In this document: positions 23,780 through 32,955 of the stretch, in pieces | How positions within the stretch are numbered: the first letter of the stretch is position 1 | Layout: every line of letters begins with the position of its first letter | Assembly: GCF_025465945.1 (NCBI RefSeq) | Contig: NZ_JANLNW010000072.1 | Span: forward strand, 124,001 to 188,000 | Length of the DNA: 64,000 bases | Origin: Pseudomonas sp. 6D_7.1_Bac1 | Lineage (GTDB): Bacteria > Pseudomonadota > Gammaproteobacteria > Pseudomonadales > Pseudomonadaceae | Direction: 5' to 3' | Program-made: the position numbers and the translations under genes | Notes under the pieces: generated by a model | Told to the model about the DNA's origin: nothing | Databases searched by the model: none | The model's input: only the letters and a program-made list of their open reading frames with translations

Positions 23780-25144
23780 TCAAACCGGCAAATAGATTCC
23801 GAACGTATTCACGCCGTTATCACTGCGCACAAACACACCACCGCCATGCATCAGCGCAATCGCCTTGACGATGGCCAGTCCCAGGCCATGATTGGCGCCG
23901 CTGTTGCTGCGCGAGGCGTCGACCCGGTAGAAACGTTCGAACAAGCGCGGCAGGTGCTCGCTGGCGATGGGCTCGCCGGGGTTGGTGACGCCGATGCAGA
24001 CCCGATGCTCCTGAACATCGATCTGCACCTGAATGACCTGGCCAGGGGCGGTGTGTTGCACGGCGTTGTTCAGCAGGTTGATCAGCGCCCGGCGCAGGTG
24101 TGCGATCTCGATCTGCACTTGGGCATCGCCACTGACCTGAACCTTGACCTGAGCGTCTTCGAGGATGAAGTCCAGGTAGTCCAGGGTGGTGGCAACTTCG
24201 CCCGCCAGCGAGGTGGAGGTCAGTTTAGTGGCCTTGCTGCCCTGATCGGCGCTGGCCAGAAACAGCATGTCGTTGATGATCGAGCGCAGCCGTTCGAGCT
24301 CTTCAAGGTTTGATTGCAGCACTTCGAAGTAGTGTTCCGCCGAGCGCCCGCGCGTCAGGGCGACCTGGGTCTGGCCGATCAGGTTGGTCAACGGCGAGCG
24401 CAGTTCGTGGGCGACATCGGCATTGAATGATTCGAGCCGGGTATAGGCGTGCTCGACCCGTTCCAGCGTCGAGTTGAACGAGCTGACAAACTGATTGAGT
24501 TCCGGCGGTAACGGCGACAACTGCAGCCGTGCAGACAGCAACGGCGGCGTCAGTCGTTGGGCCTCCTGAGACACCTTGATCAAGGGTTTCAGGCCGATCC
24601 GTGCCACCCAGTACCCGAGCACCGAGGCCAGCAGCACGCCGATGATCGCCAGGCTGATCAAGGCAATCAGCAAGTAATGCTGGGTTTCATAGAAGGTTTG
24701 TGTGTCGATGCCGATCATGAAGCGCAGCGGCGGACGCTGATCCTTGGCCGGAAACTGGCTGACCAGCACTTTCAGCGGGTAGGGCTGGTCCGGCAGCTGC
24801 ACGTCGCGCTTGCCTGTCGGGCCTTGCGCCAAGGCACGGATCTGCGGGGTGATGTTGCCGTATTCGTAGTTGGCATCGCCGCTGATGATCCAGAAACTGA
24901 TGCGCTTGTCCTCTTCGCCGAGCAGCTTGAGTTTGTTGTTGATTTTCAGCCAATGCTCCGGCGTACCAAAGCGACCGACCGTGGATTCGAGCACGCTGTA
25001 ACGTGCATCCAGTTCGGCTTCCGGCAACAGCGCCAGTCCCTTTTCGACCTGTTGATACAGCGCCCAGCCGATCAACAGAAACACCAGCGCCGCCACCAGC
25101 GTGAACATGCCGCTCAGGCGCAGGGCGATGGAATTACGAGGCAC
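23780..25144 (-). CDS. Heavy-metal-type sensor histidine kinase
   Basis: Membrane histidine kinase of the CusS/CopS class, 454 aa from a GTG at 25144 that overlaps the upstream response-regulator gene by 11 bases. Two membrane helices (VAALVFLLIGWALY near 15-30; LIALISLAIIGVLLASVLG near 160-180) flank a periplasmic sensor. A HAMP region (RIGLKPLIKVSQEAQRLT), H-box ADVAHELRSPLTNLIG, N-box NLLNNAVQHT and G-box GLGLAIVKAI follow. It is co-transcribed with the RND pump, so the signal is probably a pump substrate or envelope stress. The metal label is family convention only. Confidence 0.88.
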   Translation of the reverse strand: MPRNSIALRLSGMFTLVAALVFLLIGWALYQQVEKGLALLPEAELDARYSVLESTVGRFGTPEHWLKINNKLKLLGEEDKRISFWIISGDANYEYGNITPQIRALAQGPTGKRDVQLPDQPYPLKVLVSQFPAKDQRPPLRFMIGIDTQTFYETQHYLLIALISLAIIGVLLASVLGYWVARIGLKPLIKVSQEAQRLTPPLLSARLQLSPLPPELNQFVSSFNSTLERVEHAYTRLESFNADVAHELRSPLTNLIGQTQVALTRGRSAEHYFEVLQSNLEELERLRSIINDMLFLASADQGSKATKLTSTSLAGEVATTLDYLDFILEDAQVKVQVSGDAQVQIEIAHLRRALINLLNNAVQHTAPGQVIQVQIDVQEHRVCIGVTNPGEPIASEHLPRLFERFYRVDASRSNSGANHGLGLAIVKAIALMHGGGVFVRSDNGVNTFGIYLPV

Positions 25145-25811
25145 TGCGGCTCTCCAGCACATAACCCATGCCGCGAATGGTGTGCAGCAATTTTTCTTCG
25201 AACGGTCCGTCGATCTTCGCTCGCAGACGTTTGATCGCGACTTCAACGACGTTGGCATCGCTGTCGAAATTGATGTCCCAGACCATTTCGGCGATGGCGG
25301 TTTTCGAGAGGATTTCACCTTGCCGACGGGCCAGTACACTGAGTAGCGAGAACTCCTTGGCGGTCAGGTCCAGCCGCGTGCCGGCGCGGGTGGCCTTGCG
25401 GCTGATCAAATCGATCCACAGGTCGGCGATGGTCACTTGTACTGGCTCGTGACCGCTACTGCGGCGGGTCAACGCTTGCAGGCGCGCCACCAGTTCCAGA
25501 AACGAGAAGGGTTTGCCCAGGTAATCGTCGGCGCCATCGCGCAGGCCCTTGATCCGGTCTTCGACACGTTCGCGGGCGGTGAGCATGATCACCGGGGTTT
25601 GCTTGCGTGCACGCAGGGCGCGCAACACGCCATAGCCGTCGAGACCCGGCAGCATCACATCGAGAATGATCACCGCGTAATCGCTTTCCAGCGCCAGGTG
25701 CAGACCTTCGACACCGTCCGGGGCCCGGTCCACGGTGTAACCCTGTTCGGTCAGGCCGCGGTACAGGTAGTCCGCGGTTTTCTCTTCGTCTTCGATAATC
25801 AGAACGCGCAT
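25134..25811 (-). CDS. OmpR-family response regulator of the RND operon
   Basis: DNA-binding response regulator of 225 aa. The receiver domain has IIEDEE, the phospho-acceptor Asp in VIILDVMLPGLDGYG (about residue 51), and DYLGKPFSFLEL. The winged-helix domain has LDLTAKEFSLLSVLARR and the recognition segment NVVEVAIKRLRAKI. It is closest in look to CusR/CopR-type regulators. It starts 8 bases after the pump gene ends and overlaps the kinase gene, so the operon encodes its own control circuit. Confidence 0.92.
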   Translation of the reverse strand: MRVLIIEDEEKTADYLYRGLTEQGYTVDRAPDGVEGLHLALESDYAVIILDVMLPGLDGYGVLRALRARKQTPVIMLTARERVEDRIKGLRDGADDYLGKPFSFLELVARLQALTRRSSGHEPVQVTIADLWIDLISRKATRAGTRLDLTAKEFSLLSVLARRQGEILSKTAIAEMVWDINFDSDANVVEVAIKRLRAKIDGPFEEKLLHTIRGMGYVLESRSAS

Positions 25812-25819
25812 GACCCGCC

Positions 25820-28800
25820 TCAGTGTGTGGTCGCCAGCGCAGGCGCTGGTGTGGAGCGATGGAACACTCGCTCAAGCCATAAGTATATGACCGGCGTGGT
25901 AAACAGCGTCAGCGCCTGGCTGACCAGCAAGCCGCCAACCACCGCGATCCCCAGTGGCTGACGCAGTTCGGCGCCGGTGCCGAAGCCGAGCATCAGCGGC
26001 AGGGCGCCGAGCAGGGCGGCGAGGGTGGTCATGATGATCGGCCGGAACCGTGTGAGGCAGGCAGCAAAGATCGCTTCTTCCGGGGGCAGCCCACGATTGC
26101 GCTGGGCGTCGAGGGCGAAATCGATCATCAGGATGCCGTTCTTCTTGACGATACCGATCAGCAGCACCAGGCCGATCAGCGCCATGATCGAGAAGTCCTG
26201 GCCCAGCATCCACAGCAGAATCAAGGCGCCCAGACCCGCCGACGGCAAGGTCGAGATGATCGTCAGCGGGTGCACGAAACTCTCGTAGAGCACGCCGAGA
26301 ATGATGTACACCGCCACCAGCGCCGCAAGAATCAGCCACGGCTGACTGGCCAGGGAACTCTGGAACGCCTGGGCCGCGCCCTGGAAGTTACCGTTGACCG
26401 AGGCCGGCATGCCGATTTCATTTTTTGCCTGATTGAGCAACGTCACCGCATCGCCCAAGGCCACGCCCGGGGCCAGGTTGAACGACAGGTTGGCGGCCGG
26501 GAACATGCCGTCATGGGCGATGGACAACGGGCCGATGGTCGGCGCATCGAATCGGGCCAGCGCTGACAACGGCACCATCTCGCCACTCAGCGGCGAACGC
26601 AGGTAGAAGTAGGCCAGGCTTTCGGCCTTGCCGCGTTGGCGAGTGTCGAGTTCGAGGATGACGTTGTACTGGTTGATTTCGGTCTGGAACTCATTGACCT
26701 GCCGTTGGCCGAAGGCGTCGTAGAGCGCTTCGTCGACATCGCTGGCGGTCAGCCCGAAACGCGCTGCAGCGGCACGGTCGATGTTGATGTGGGTGATGCT
26801 GCCGCCCAATTGCAGGTCGTTGGAAATGTCACGGAACGCCGCAATGCCGCGCAGTTTTTCGGTCAGGCGTTGGGTCCAGAGGTTCAGTGTCGGGCCGTCG
26901 TTACTCTTGAGCACGTATTGATACTGGGCGCGGCTGGGGCCGGAGCTGAGGTTGATGTCTTGCCCGGCGCGCAGGTACAGCACGATGCCCGGAATCTTCA
27001 TCAGTTGCGGACGAATCCGGTCGATGAATTCACTGGCGGACACATCGCGGTCACCGCGTTTTTTCAAGGAAATCCAGAAGCGTCCGTTGGCGATGGTCTG
27101 GTTGCTGCCCGACACACCGACCGAATGGGAGAACGCCTGCACCGCCGGGTCGGCAGCGACGATCTCGGCCAGGGCCTGGTGCTTTTTGACCATTTCCGGG
27201 TAGGAGACATCAGCCGCTGCCTCCGTGGTGCCGAGGATGAAACCGGTGTCCTGGATCGGGAAGAAACCCTTGGGAATGAACACATACCCGGCAATCGCCA
27301 TACACAGTGTCAGGCTGAAGACGCCCAGCATCAGTTTTTGATGGGCGAGGGCACGGCGCAGTGCGCGCTCGTAGAGCGCCAGCAGGCGTTCGCCGAAGCC
27401 TGGTTTGGCGTTGGCGTCATGCACCGGAGCGCGCATGAACAGGGCGGCCATGGTCGGTGCCAGGGTGAGAGAAACCACCACCGAAATCAAAATGGTCGAG
27501 GTCGCGGTGAGGGCGAACTCCTTGAATAGCCGGCCGACCACCCCGCCCATGAACAGCAGCGGAATAAACGCAGCCACCAGCGAGAAACTGATCGAAACCA
27601 CGGTAAAACCGATTTCGCCGGCACCCTTGATCGCCGCCTCGCGCATACCGTCGCCGGCCTCCAGGTGGCGGTGGATGTTCTCCACCACCACAATCGCATC
27701 GTCGACCACAAAACCCACGGAAATGACGATCGCCACCAGGGTCAGGTTGTTCAGGCTGAAACCCATGATGTACATCAACGCGATACTGGCGATCAGCGAA
27801 ACCCCGAGCACGCTGGAAACGATCAGCGTCGCCGACCACTGGCGCAGGAACAGCGCCATCACCGCAATCACCAACAGGACGGCGATCAGCAGCGTGACTT
27901 CCACTTCGTGCAGCGAAGCACGGATGGTCTGGGTCCGGTCGATCAGTACATTGACCTGTATCGACGCCGGCAGCATCGCTTCAAGGCCCGGCAACGCGGC
28001 TTGAATCCGGTCCACGGTGTCGACGATGTTGGCCCCTGGTTGCCGCAAGATCACCAGGTTGACCCCCGGCCGATCGCCGGACCAGGCCTGGACGTAGGCG
28101 TCTTCCGAGCCACTGACCACCTTGGCGACATCCTTGAGCTGAACCGGCGCACCGTTCTTGTAGGAGACGATGAGTTGGCCGTACTCGTCGGGATGGAACA
28201 GCTGATCGTTGGTCGATAACGTGGAAATGCTCGACTCACCGTACAGCGCGCCTTTGGCCAGGTTGAGGCTGGTTTTCTGAATGGCCAGGCGCACATCGGC
28301 CAGGGTCAGGCCGATGGCTGCGAGCTTGTCGGCTGAGGCCTGGACCCGGATCGCCGGGCGTTGCTGACCGGTGATGTAGATCTGGCCGACGCCGTCGATC
28401 TGGCTCAGTTGCCGCGCCAGCAGGGTTTCGGCGTAGTCGCTGAGTTCGGTGCCGGGCATTTGCGTCGAACTGACGCTGAGGATCAGCACCGGGCTGTCAG
28501 ATGGGTTGACCTTGCGCCAGGTCGGCAGCGTCGGCATGTCCTTGGGCAGTTTGCCGGCGGCGGTGTTGATGGCGGCCTGAACTTCTTGCGCTGCGGTGTC
28601 GATGCTTTTATTGAGGGTGAATTGCAGGGTGAGGTTGGTCGAACCCAAGGCACTGCTGGAGGTCATCTGGGTCATGCCGGGGATGGCGCTGAATTGCACC
28701 TCCAGGGGTGTTGCCACCGACGAGGCCATGGTGTCCGGGCTGGCACCAGGCAACAGGGCGGCGACCTGAATGGTCGGGAACTCGGCCTCAGGCAGTGGTG

Positions 28801-28915
28801 CGACGGGCAGGCGCGGGAAGGCGATCAAGCCCAGCAGCACCAGCGCGAAGGTCAGCAGGACCGTGGCCACCGGGTGGTCGATACACCAGGCGGAAATACC
28901 ACCGTGGACCTTCAT
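25820..28915 (-). CDS. RND efflux pump inner-membrane transporter (MdtC-like)
   Basis: Proton-driven trimeric efflux transporter, 1031 aa, with twelve predicted helices and two large periplasmic loops. Seen are the N-terminal CIDHPVATVLLTFALVLLG, ALLPGASPDTMASSVATPLE, the proton-relay Asp pair in VGFVVDDAIVVVENIHRH (TM4), and LIGIVKKNGILMIDFALDAQ (TM10-11). The size and motifs are those of the MdtB/MdtC multidrug branch rather than metal pumps. It overlaps the adaptor gene by 4 bases. No outer-membrane channel gene is present in the operon. The substrate cannot be read from the sequence. Confidence 0.92.
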   Translation of the reverse strand: MKVHGGISAWCIDHPVATVLLTFALVLLGLIAFPRLPVAPLPEAEFPTIQVAALLPGASPDTMASSVATPLEVQFSAIPGMTQMTSSSALGSTNLTLQFTLNKSIDTAAQEVQAAINTAAGKLPKDMPTLPTWRKVNPSDSPVLILSVSSTQMPGTELSDYAETLLARQLSQIDGVGQIYITGQQRPAIRVQASADKLAAIGLTLADVRLAIQKTSLNLAKGALYGESSISTLSTNDQLFHPDEYGQLIVSYKNGAPVQLKDVAKVVSGSEDAYVQAWSGDRPGVNLVILRQPGANIVDTVDRIQAALPGLEAMLPASIQVNVLIDRTQTIRASLHEVEVTLLIAVLLVIAVMALFLRQWSATLIVSSVLGVSLIASIALMYIMGFSLNNLTLVAIVISVGFVVDDAIVVVENIHRHLEAGDGMREAAIKGAGEIGFTVVSISFSLVAAFIPLLFMGGVVGRLFKEFALTATSTILISVVVSLTLAPTMAALFMRAPVHDANAKPGFGERLLALYERALRRALAHQKLMLGVFSLTLCMAIAGYVFIPKGFFPIQDTGFILGTTEAAADVSYPEMVKKHQALAEIVAADPAVQAFSHSVGVSGSNQTIANGRFWISLKKRGDRDVSASEFIDRIRPQLMKIPGIVLYLRAGQDINLSSGPSRAQYQYVLKSNDGPTLNLWTQRLTEKLRGIAAFRDISNDLQLGGSITHINIDRAAAARFGLTASDVDEALYDAFGQRQVNEFQTEINQYNVILELDTRQRGKAESLAYFYLRSPLSGEMVPLSALARFDAPTIGPLSIAHDGMFPAANLSFNLAPGVALGDAVTLLNQAKNEIGMPASVNGNFQGAAQAFQSSLASQPWLILAALVAVYIILGVLYESFVHPLTIISTLPSAGLGALILLWMLGQDFSIMALIGLVLLIGIVKKNGILMIDFALDAQRNRGLPPEEAIFAACLTRFRPIIMTTLAALLGALPLMLGFGTGAELRQPLGIAVVGGLLVSQALTLFTTPVIYLWLERVFHRSTPAPALATTH

Positions 28916-30087
28916 TGCGGTTGCTCCGCCGCGTTGTTCTGGGTGAGTGCTGGCGGGTCGCTGAGCACCTGAATGCTAGCGCCGGGTTTGAGCCGCGACT
29001 GACCGTCGCTGACCAGCACATCACCGGCCTGCACACCCTTGATGATGTTCAGCCCGCTGTCTTGATAGACCATCTGTACCGGAACGGATTCGACGGTGTC
29101 GCCTTTGACCCGGTAAACGAACGGTTGATCCAGCCCGCGCTGGACCACACTCGGCGGTACCACCAGGGCATTCTTGTTGAGGGCGGTCTGGATCCTGATG
29201 GTCACCAGTTGCCCCGGCCAGAGCTTTTGTCTGGCATTGTTGAATTCGGCCTTGGCGCGAATGGTTCCGGTGTTGGTATTGATCTGGTTGTCGATCAGCG
29301 TCAGGTGGCCTTCGCCGAGCAAGTCGCCGGTCTGGCCGTTGGTGTCGGTGCCGATGTAGGCATTCACGTCGGCGGGTGGGGTCGCACTGATCAGCTGTTG
29401 CAGCGTCGGCAGCATTTGCTGTGGCAGGGAAAACTCGACGGCAATCGGGTCGATCTGGGTCACCGAGAACAGTCCTTGGGCATCGTTCATACGCAGGAAG
29501 TTACCTTCATCCACAGTACGAATACCGACCCGACCGGTCACCGGTGAGCGAATCTGTGTGTAGGAGAGCTGCACCTGCGCTGCGTCAATGGCCGCCTGAT
29601 TGCGCTGCGCTGTGGCTTTCAACTGATTGACCAAGGCTTGTTGCTGGTCGTAGGTCTGCTTGGACACACCGTCATCCACGCTGAGCAACTTGTAGCGCTT
29701 GAGATTGACCTCGGCCACCTGCAACTGCGCCTGGTTTTCAGCCACTTGTGCACGGGCCTGATCGAGGCTGGCGCGGATCGAGCGATCATCGATGGTGGCC
29801 AGCAGGTCACCGGCCTTCACCAACTGGCCTTCCTTGACCAGCAGTTTGGTGAGAATGCCGTCGATCTGTGGGCGGATGACCACGCTGTGCAACGACAGCA
29901 CTGAGCCAATCCCGCTGACGTAACGCGGCACATCGCGCTCGGCGACGCTGATGACCCGCACCGGGATTGCCGCCGGTGCCGAGAGCTTGCTGGTCGCGGG
30001 TTTGATCGCAACCCCAATGGCCACGGCAGCGACAGTCGCCAACAGACCGGCGATCAGCAGTTTTTTTCTTGGAATGGGCATGAGCAT
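28912..30087 (-). CDS. RND periplasmic adaptor protein (MdtA-like)
   Basis: Membrane-fusion protein linking the pump to an outer-membrane channel. The N-terminal helix (LLIAGLLATVAAVAIGVAI) is followed by a biotinyl-lipoyl half (VVIRPQIDGILTKLLVKEGQ), an alpha hairpin (about 95-165), the second lipoyl half (LSYTQIRSPVTGRVGIRTVD) and beta-barrel segments. The start is uncertain: ATGs at 30087 and 30081 and a TTG at 30102 are in frame, and none has a good ribosome binding site. I use 30087 (391 aa). It is the first gene of the operon adaptor-pump-regulator-kinase. Confidence 0.88.
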   Translation of the reverse strand: MLMPIPRKKLLIAGLLATVAAVAIGVAIKPATSKLSAPAAIPVRVISVAERDVPRYVSGIGSVLSLHSVVIRPQIDGILTKLLVKEGQLVKAGDLLATIDDRSIRASLDQARAQVAENQAQLQVAEVNLKRYKLLSVDDGVSKQTYDQQQALVNQLKATAQRNQAAIDAAQVQLSYTQIRSPVTGRVGIRTVDEGNFLRMNDAQGLFSVTQIDPIAVEFSLPQQMLPTLQQLISATPPADVNAYIGTDTNGQTGDLLGEGHLTLIDNQINTNTGTIRAKAEFNNARQKLWPGQLVTIRIQTALNKNALVVPPSVVQRGLDQPFVYRVKGDTVESVPVQMVYQDSGLNIIKGVQAGDVLVSDGQSRLKPGASIQVLSDPPALTQNNAAEQPQ

Positions 30088-30294
30088 CAAGCGCCGGGGC
30101 AAAAAGGACGGAGAATAATGGCCTATTTATAGTCCTTTGTTGCGGTCAGCAGGGTGACTGCTAACTGACAGGGCTGTCAGCTAGGCGACCATTCGTGCGT
30201 CGGGAGGTTAAAGATCGCAGGCGCACAGGTATACTGCCCGCCTTTCGCGGTCCACTCATCGGGCCCGACTCTATGTGCATCACCCGGAGCATTC

Positions 30295-30540
30295 ATGACT
30301 TCCCCGATACAAGCGCCTGTTGCTGACGAACAGGCTGACCTGCCAGACAGCGTCGACTCCAGCGCCGACAGCGAAACCCGCGCCGCGATTCCGGCCTTCA
30401 AGTTCCCGTTCAAACCGGGTGAGCTGGCAGCCGGCAAAAACGCCAATCAACCGTGGTACAAGAACGGCGCCAAGAACGGCCACACCAAGGTTCCTGGTGC
30501 CGCGCCGCCTGGCACTCGTCGCTCGATGGGTAAGCGCTGA
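30295..30540 (+). CDS. Small conserved-looking protein of unknown function
   Basis: Predicted cytoplasmic protein of 81 aa with an acidic N-terminal half (ADEQADLPDSVDSSADSE) and a basic, Gly/Pro/Asn-rich C-terminal half (FKFPFKPGELAAGKNA, NQPWYKNGAKNGHTKVPG, RRSMGKR). There is no signal peptide or membrane segment. CGGAG precedes the ATG at 30295 by about 5 bases. The charged, low-complexity tail suggests a flexible nucleic-acid or ribosome-associated protein, which is a guess. Codon use matches the neighbours, so I accept it as a gene. Confidence 0.6.
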   Translation: MTSPIQAPVADEQADLPDSVDSSADSETRAAIPAFKFPFKPGELAAGKNANQPWYKNGAKNGHTKVPGAAPPGTRRSMGKR

Positions 30541-30753
30541 CAGTCAGGCGTTTTTGGCTGGAAACAATTCTCTCTGTCGCTGAGATAGTTCCCACAAGGA
30601 TAAGCGATCTGTCCTCTTGGGGCGTCGGTGGTCACTCGTTGAAGATTCATGCCCGCGCAATGTGTGTCGTTTGACCCATTGCCAGATGATATTGCCCGCA
30701 CTGAAGGGGCAGGCATCGCGGACTCCCATGATTGCTTGATGAAGGCCACCGAA

Positions 30754-31896
30754 ATGTCTCTGGTAAAAACCGTAACTTTGCTCTCTCTGATGGCTCTGAC
30801 CACCGGTTGCGTGTCGTCCGCGGTCGACCCTCAGATCCGCTTCGGCGTCGAAGCCCTGGTTCCTCCGTTCGAGAGTCGCAACGAGAAAGGCGAGTTGGTG
30901 GGGCTGAACATCGAGTTGGGCAACGCGCTGTGTGCCGAACTCAAGTCCCGCTGTGTCTGGATCGATCAAGCCTACGCCACCAATGTCGACGCGCTTGAAG
31001 CCAAGCGCTTTGATGCGATCATGCCGATGACTGCCACGCCTTTGCGTCGGGAACGGGTCGACTTTACCGAAGACCTGTACCCCCTGAATAACCGCCTGGT
31101 GGCACGCAAAAACTCGGGCCTGCAACCTGATCCGCAATCGCTCAAAGGCAAGCGGGTAGGCGTACTGGCGGGTACCAGCCGTGAGGCGTTCGCCAAGACT
31201 CGTTGGGCTGCGTCGGGCGTGACGGTGCGCAGTTTCGATTTCAACGACCAATTGGTTGCCAGTCTGTTGGCCGGTGAGATCGACGCCACCCTGCAAGACT
31301 CCATTGAAATCACCCACGCGCTGTTAAGCCAACCCCAGGGGCAAGATTTCGATTTTGTCGGCCCGACCCTCAAGGACCCTTTGCTGGGCAGTGGCGTGGC
31401 CATCGCCGTGCGCAAAAACGACACAGCGTTGCGCGATAACCTGAACGGTGCACTTGAGCGTATCAAGCAAAACGGCCAGTACCAGACCATTACCCAGCGC
31501 TTTCTGCCGCCTGCAGCACCCGATTCGCCACGCTATTTTCCTAACGAAGAAGGCCTGCCATTCTCCGATGCGGTGCAGGTTGGCCAGACCATCTATCTGT
31601 CCGGCGTGCTCGGTCTGGGGGCTGACGGCGAACTGGTCAAGGGCGGCATCGTTCCGCAGATGACCCAGGCTATGGAGAATCTGCGCGACGCGTTGCAACG
31701 TAGTGGTTCGTCCCAGGCTCACGTAGCCAAATGTACGGTCATCCTCGCCGACATCAAGGATTTCGCCGCCATGAATACGGTTTATAGGCAGTACTTCCCG
31801 GCGGATCGATTGCCGGCTCGCACGTCGTTCGCTGCCGGGAAGCTGCTATTGGACGCACGAGTGGAGGTTGAATGTCTGGCGGTCACTGCGCGTTAG
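30754..31896 (+). CDS. Extracytoplasmic solute-binding protein fused to a RidA/YjgF domain
   Basis: A single 380 aa frame joins two domains. Residues 1-19 are a signal ending LTTGC, an imperfect lipobox, so it is probably a lipoprotein. Residues about 24-250 are a family 3 amino-acid-type binding protein (FGVEALVPPFESRNEKGELV, MPMTATPLRRERVDFTEDLY, AGTSREAFAKT). Residues about 265-380 are a Rid domain (FSDAVQVGQTIYLSGVLGLG, MTQAMENLRDALQRSG), with the Arg of LPARTSF (356) and the Glu of VEVEC (373) that match the E. coli RidA catalytic Arg105 and Glu120. AAGG sits 8 bases before the ATG at 30754. Known Rid proteins deaminate reactive enamines or imines in the cytoplasm; export is inferred from the signal. 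No permease gene is nearby. Confidence 0.85.
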   Translation: MSLVKTVTLLSLMALTTGCVSSAVDPQIRFGVEALVPPFESRNEKGELVGLNIELGNALCAELKSRCVWIDQAYATNVDALEAKRFDAIMPMTATPLRRERVDFTEDLYPLNNRLVARKNSGLQPDPQSLKGKRVGVLAGTSREAFAKTRWAASGVTVRSFDFNDQLVASLLAGEIDATLQDSIEITHALLSQPQGQDFDFVGPTLKDPLLGSGVAIAVRKNDTALRDNLNGALERIKQNGQYQTITQRFLPPAAPDSPRYFPNEEGLPFSDAVQVGQTIYLSGVLGLGADGELVKGGIVPQMTQAMENLRDALQRSGSSQAHVAKCTVILADIKDFAAMNTVYRQYFPADRLPARTSFAAGKLLLDARVEVECLAVTAR

Positions 31897-31951
31897 CCTT
31901 CCATAAACATGCCCTGTGCAGTATGTCCTGGGCCTCGGCTGGCTTGTCGTC

Positions 31952-32701
31952 TCAGGCCGCCCGCAGCGAGATAAACGCATAGTTCAGCGGTTCCGCCGTG
32001 GTCACTTGGGCCCCGGCGGCCTGCACTTGCTCGGCGATTTCGTTGCCTGACACATGGAACTGCCATTCACCAGCCGACTCTGGCAACGGCACTGCCTGCA
32101 CCTGATCAATCGCCTGGGCAAACGCCGCCATGTCCGGCAGGTACGCGGTAAACCCGTCACCCTTGAGGGCTGTGGTGCGCATCCCCAGACGTGCGCAAAT
32201 CGCTTCCTTGGTTTGAATGTCGTCGCGGTCTGCCTGACGCGAGCGCTGGATCAGGCTGGCCAGTTCCTGGTCAACCAGCTGACCGCCGACGATCAACTCA
32301 GGGCCTTGCTCCCACGATTCGGGCGGGCAGTCCTTGGCTGTTGGCGTCAGCGGAATGTGCGGATTGATTTCCATTGGGTAGATGCGACAGACCAAAGGCC
32401 GGCGTTCGTAGATGCCGCAGAGGTTGTCTTTGTCAAGATTCCGGCAGGGGCCGGCGTTGTACGCGGCGAAGGTGATGGCGATGTGGGCCTCGGTCGCGCC
32501 GCTGGGCACCACCACGGAACGGCGTTCGGCGTGCTCGCCTTGCAAGGCGGGAAGGCCCAGGCCATTGCCGAGAAAACCTTCCACCAGCACGATCACGGTA
32601 CCGCCGTCAGCCGCCCACATCCGGGCCTCGACGAGGGTCAGAGGCACGTGGTGGTCGCTGCAGCATTTGCCGCAACCTACGCAGGAAAACGTCGTATTCA
32701 T
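31952..32701 (-). CDS. YkgJ-family cysteine-cluster protein
   Basis: Protein of 249 aa in the zinc/iron-chelating YkgJ family. The N-terminal cluster is CVGCGKCCSDHHVPL (Cys at about 7, 10, 13, 14) and the second cluster is CRNLDKDNLCGIYERRPLVC (about residues 93-112). These match the conserved CxxCGxCC and Cys-rich pattern. The C-terminal 120 residues have no recognised motif. The function of the family is not established. I chose ATG 32701; a GTG 15 bases upstream is also in frame. Confidence 0.82.
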   Translation of the reverse strand: MNTTFSCVGCGKCCSDHHVPLTLVEARMWAADGGTVIVLVEGFLGNGLGLPALQGEHAERRSVVVPSGATEAHIAITFAAYNAGPCRNLDKDNLCGIYERRPLVCRIYPMEINPHIPLTPTAKDCPPESWEQGPELIVGGQLVDQELASLIQRSRQADRDDIQTKEAICARLGMRTTALKGDGFTAYLPDMAAFAQAIDQVQAVPLPESAGEWQFHVSGNEIAEQVQAAGAQVTTAEPLNYAFISLRAA

Positions 32702-32856
32702 AGGGCGACCAGTCACATTCCAGAGGCGTCAGCGATGACGAAAAGCCACCGCAAGGAACTCTCCTGAAGCAAGTTATGCGCCAGTCACCAGCCCTTGGGC
32801 GTGCGTTGACCAAGGGCTGAATCTGCATGATGGTTTGCTGTTGGTAGTGCGGACCT

Positions 32857-32948
32857 CATCGCGAGCAGGCTCGCTCCCACAGTGGTTTTCGTTGTACATA
32901 GAATCTGCGTTCCATGAGATCAAATGTGGGAGCGAGCCTGCTCGCGAT
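32857..32948. repeat. REP pair (REPIN), GCGAGCAGGCTCGC type
   Basis: CATCGCGAGCAGGCTCGCTC (continuing CCACA) at 32857-32881 and its inverse TGTGGGAGCGAGCCTGCTCG (continuing CGAT) at 32925-32948 form an inverted pair with about 43 bases between. This is the most common REP type in the window, also at 37530, 44060, 44133 and 44198. Confidence 0.9.
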
Positions 32949-32955
32949 AGCGGTA

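Noticed and set aside
31510-31560. Possible frameshift or assembly join between the binding-protein and RidA domains
   Set aside because: The frame is uninterrupted through the junction and both domains keep full-length motifs, so I treat it as a real fusion.
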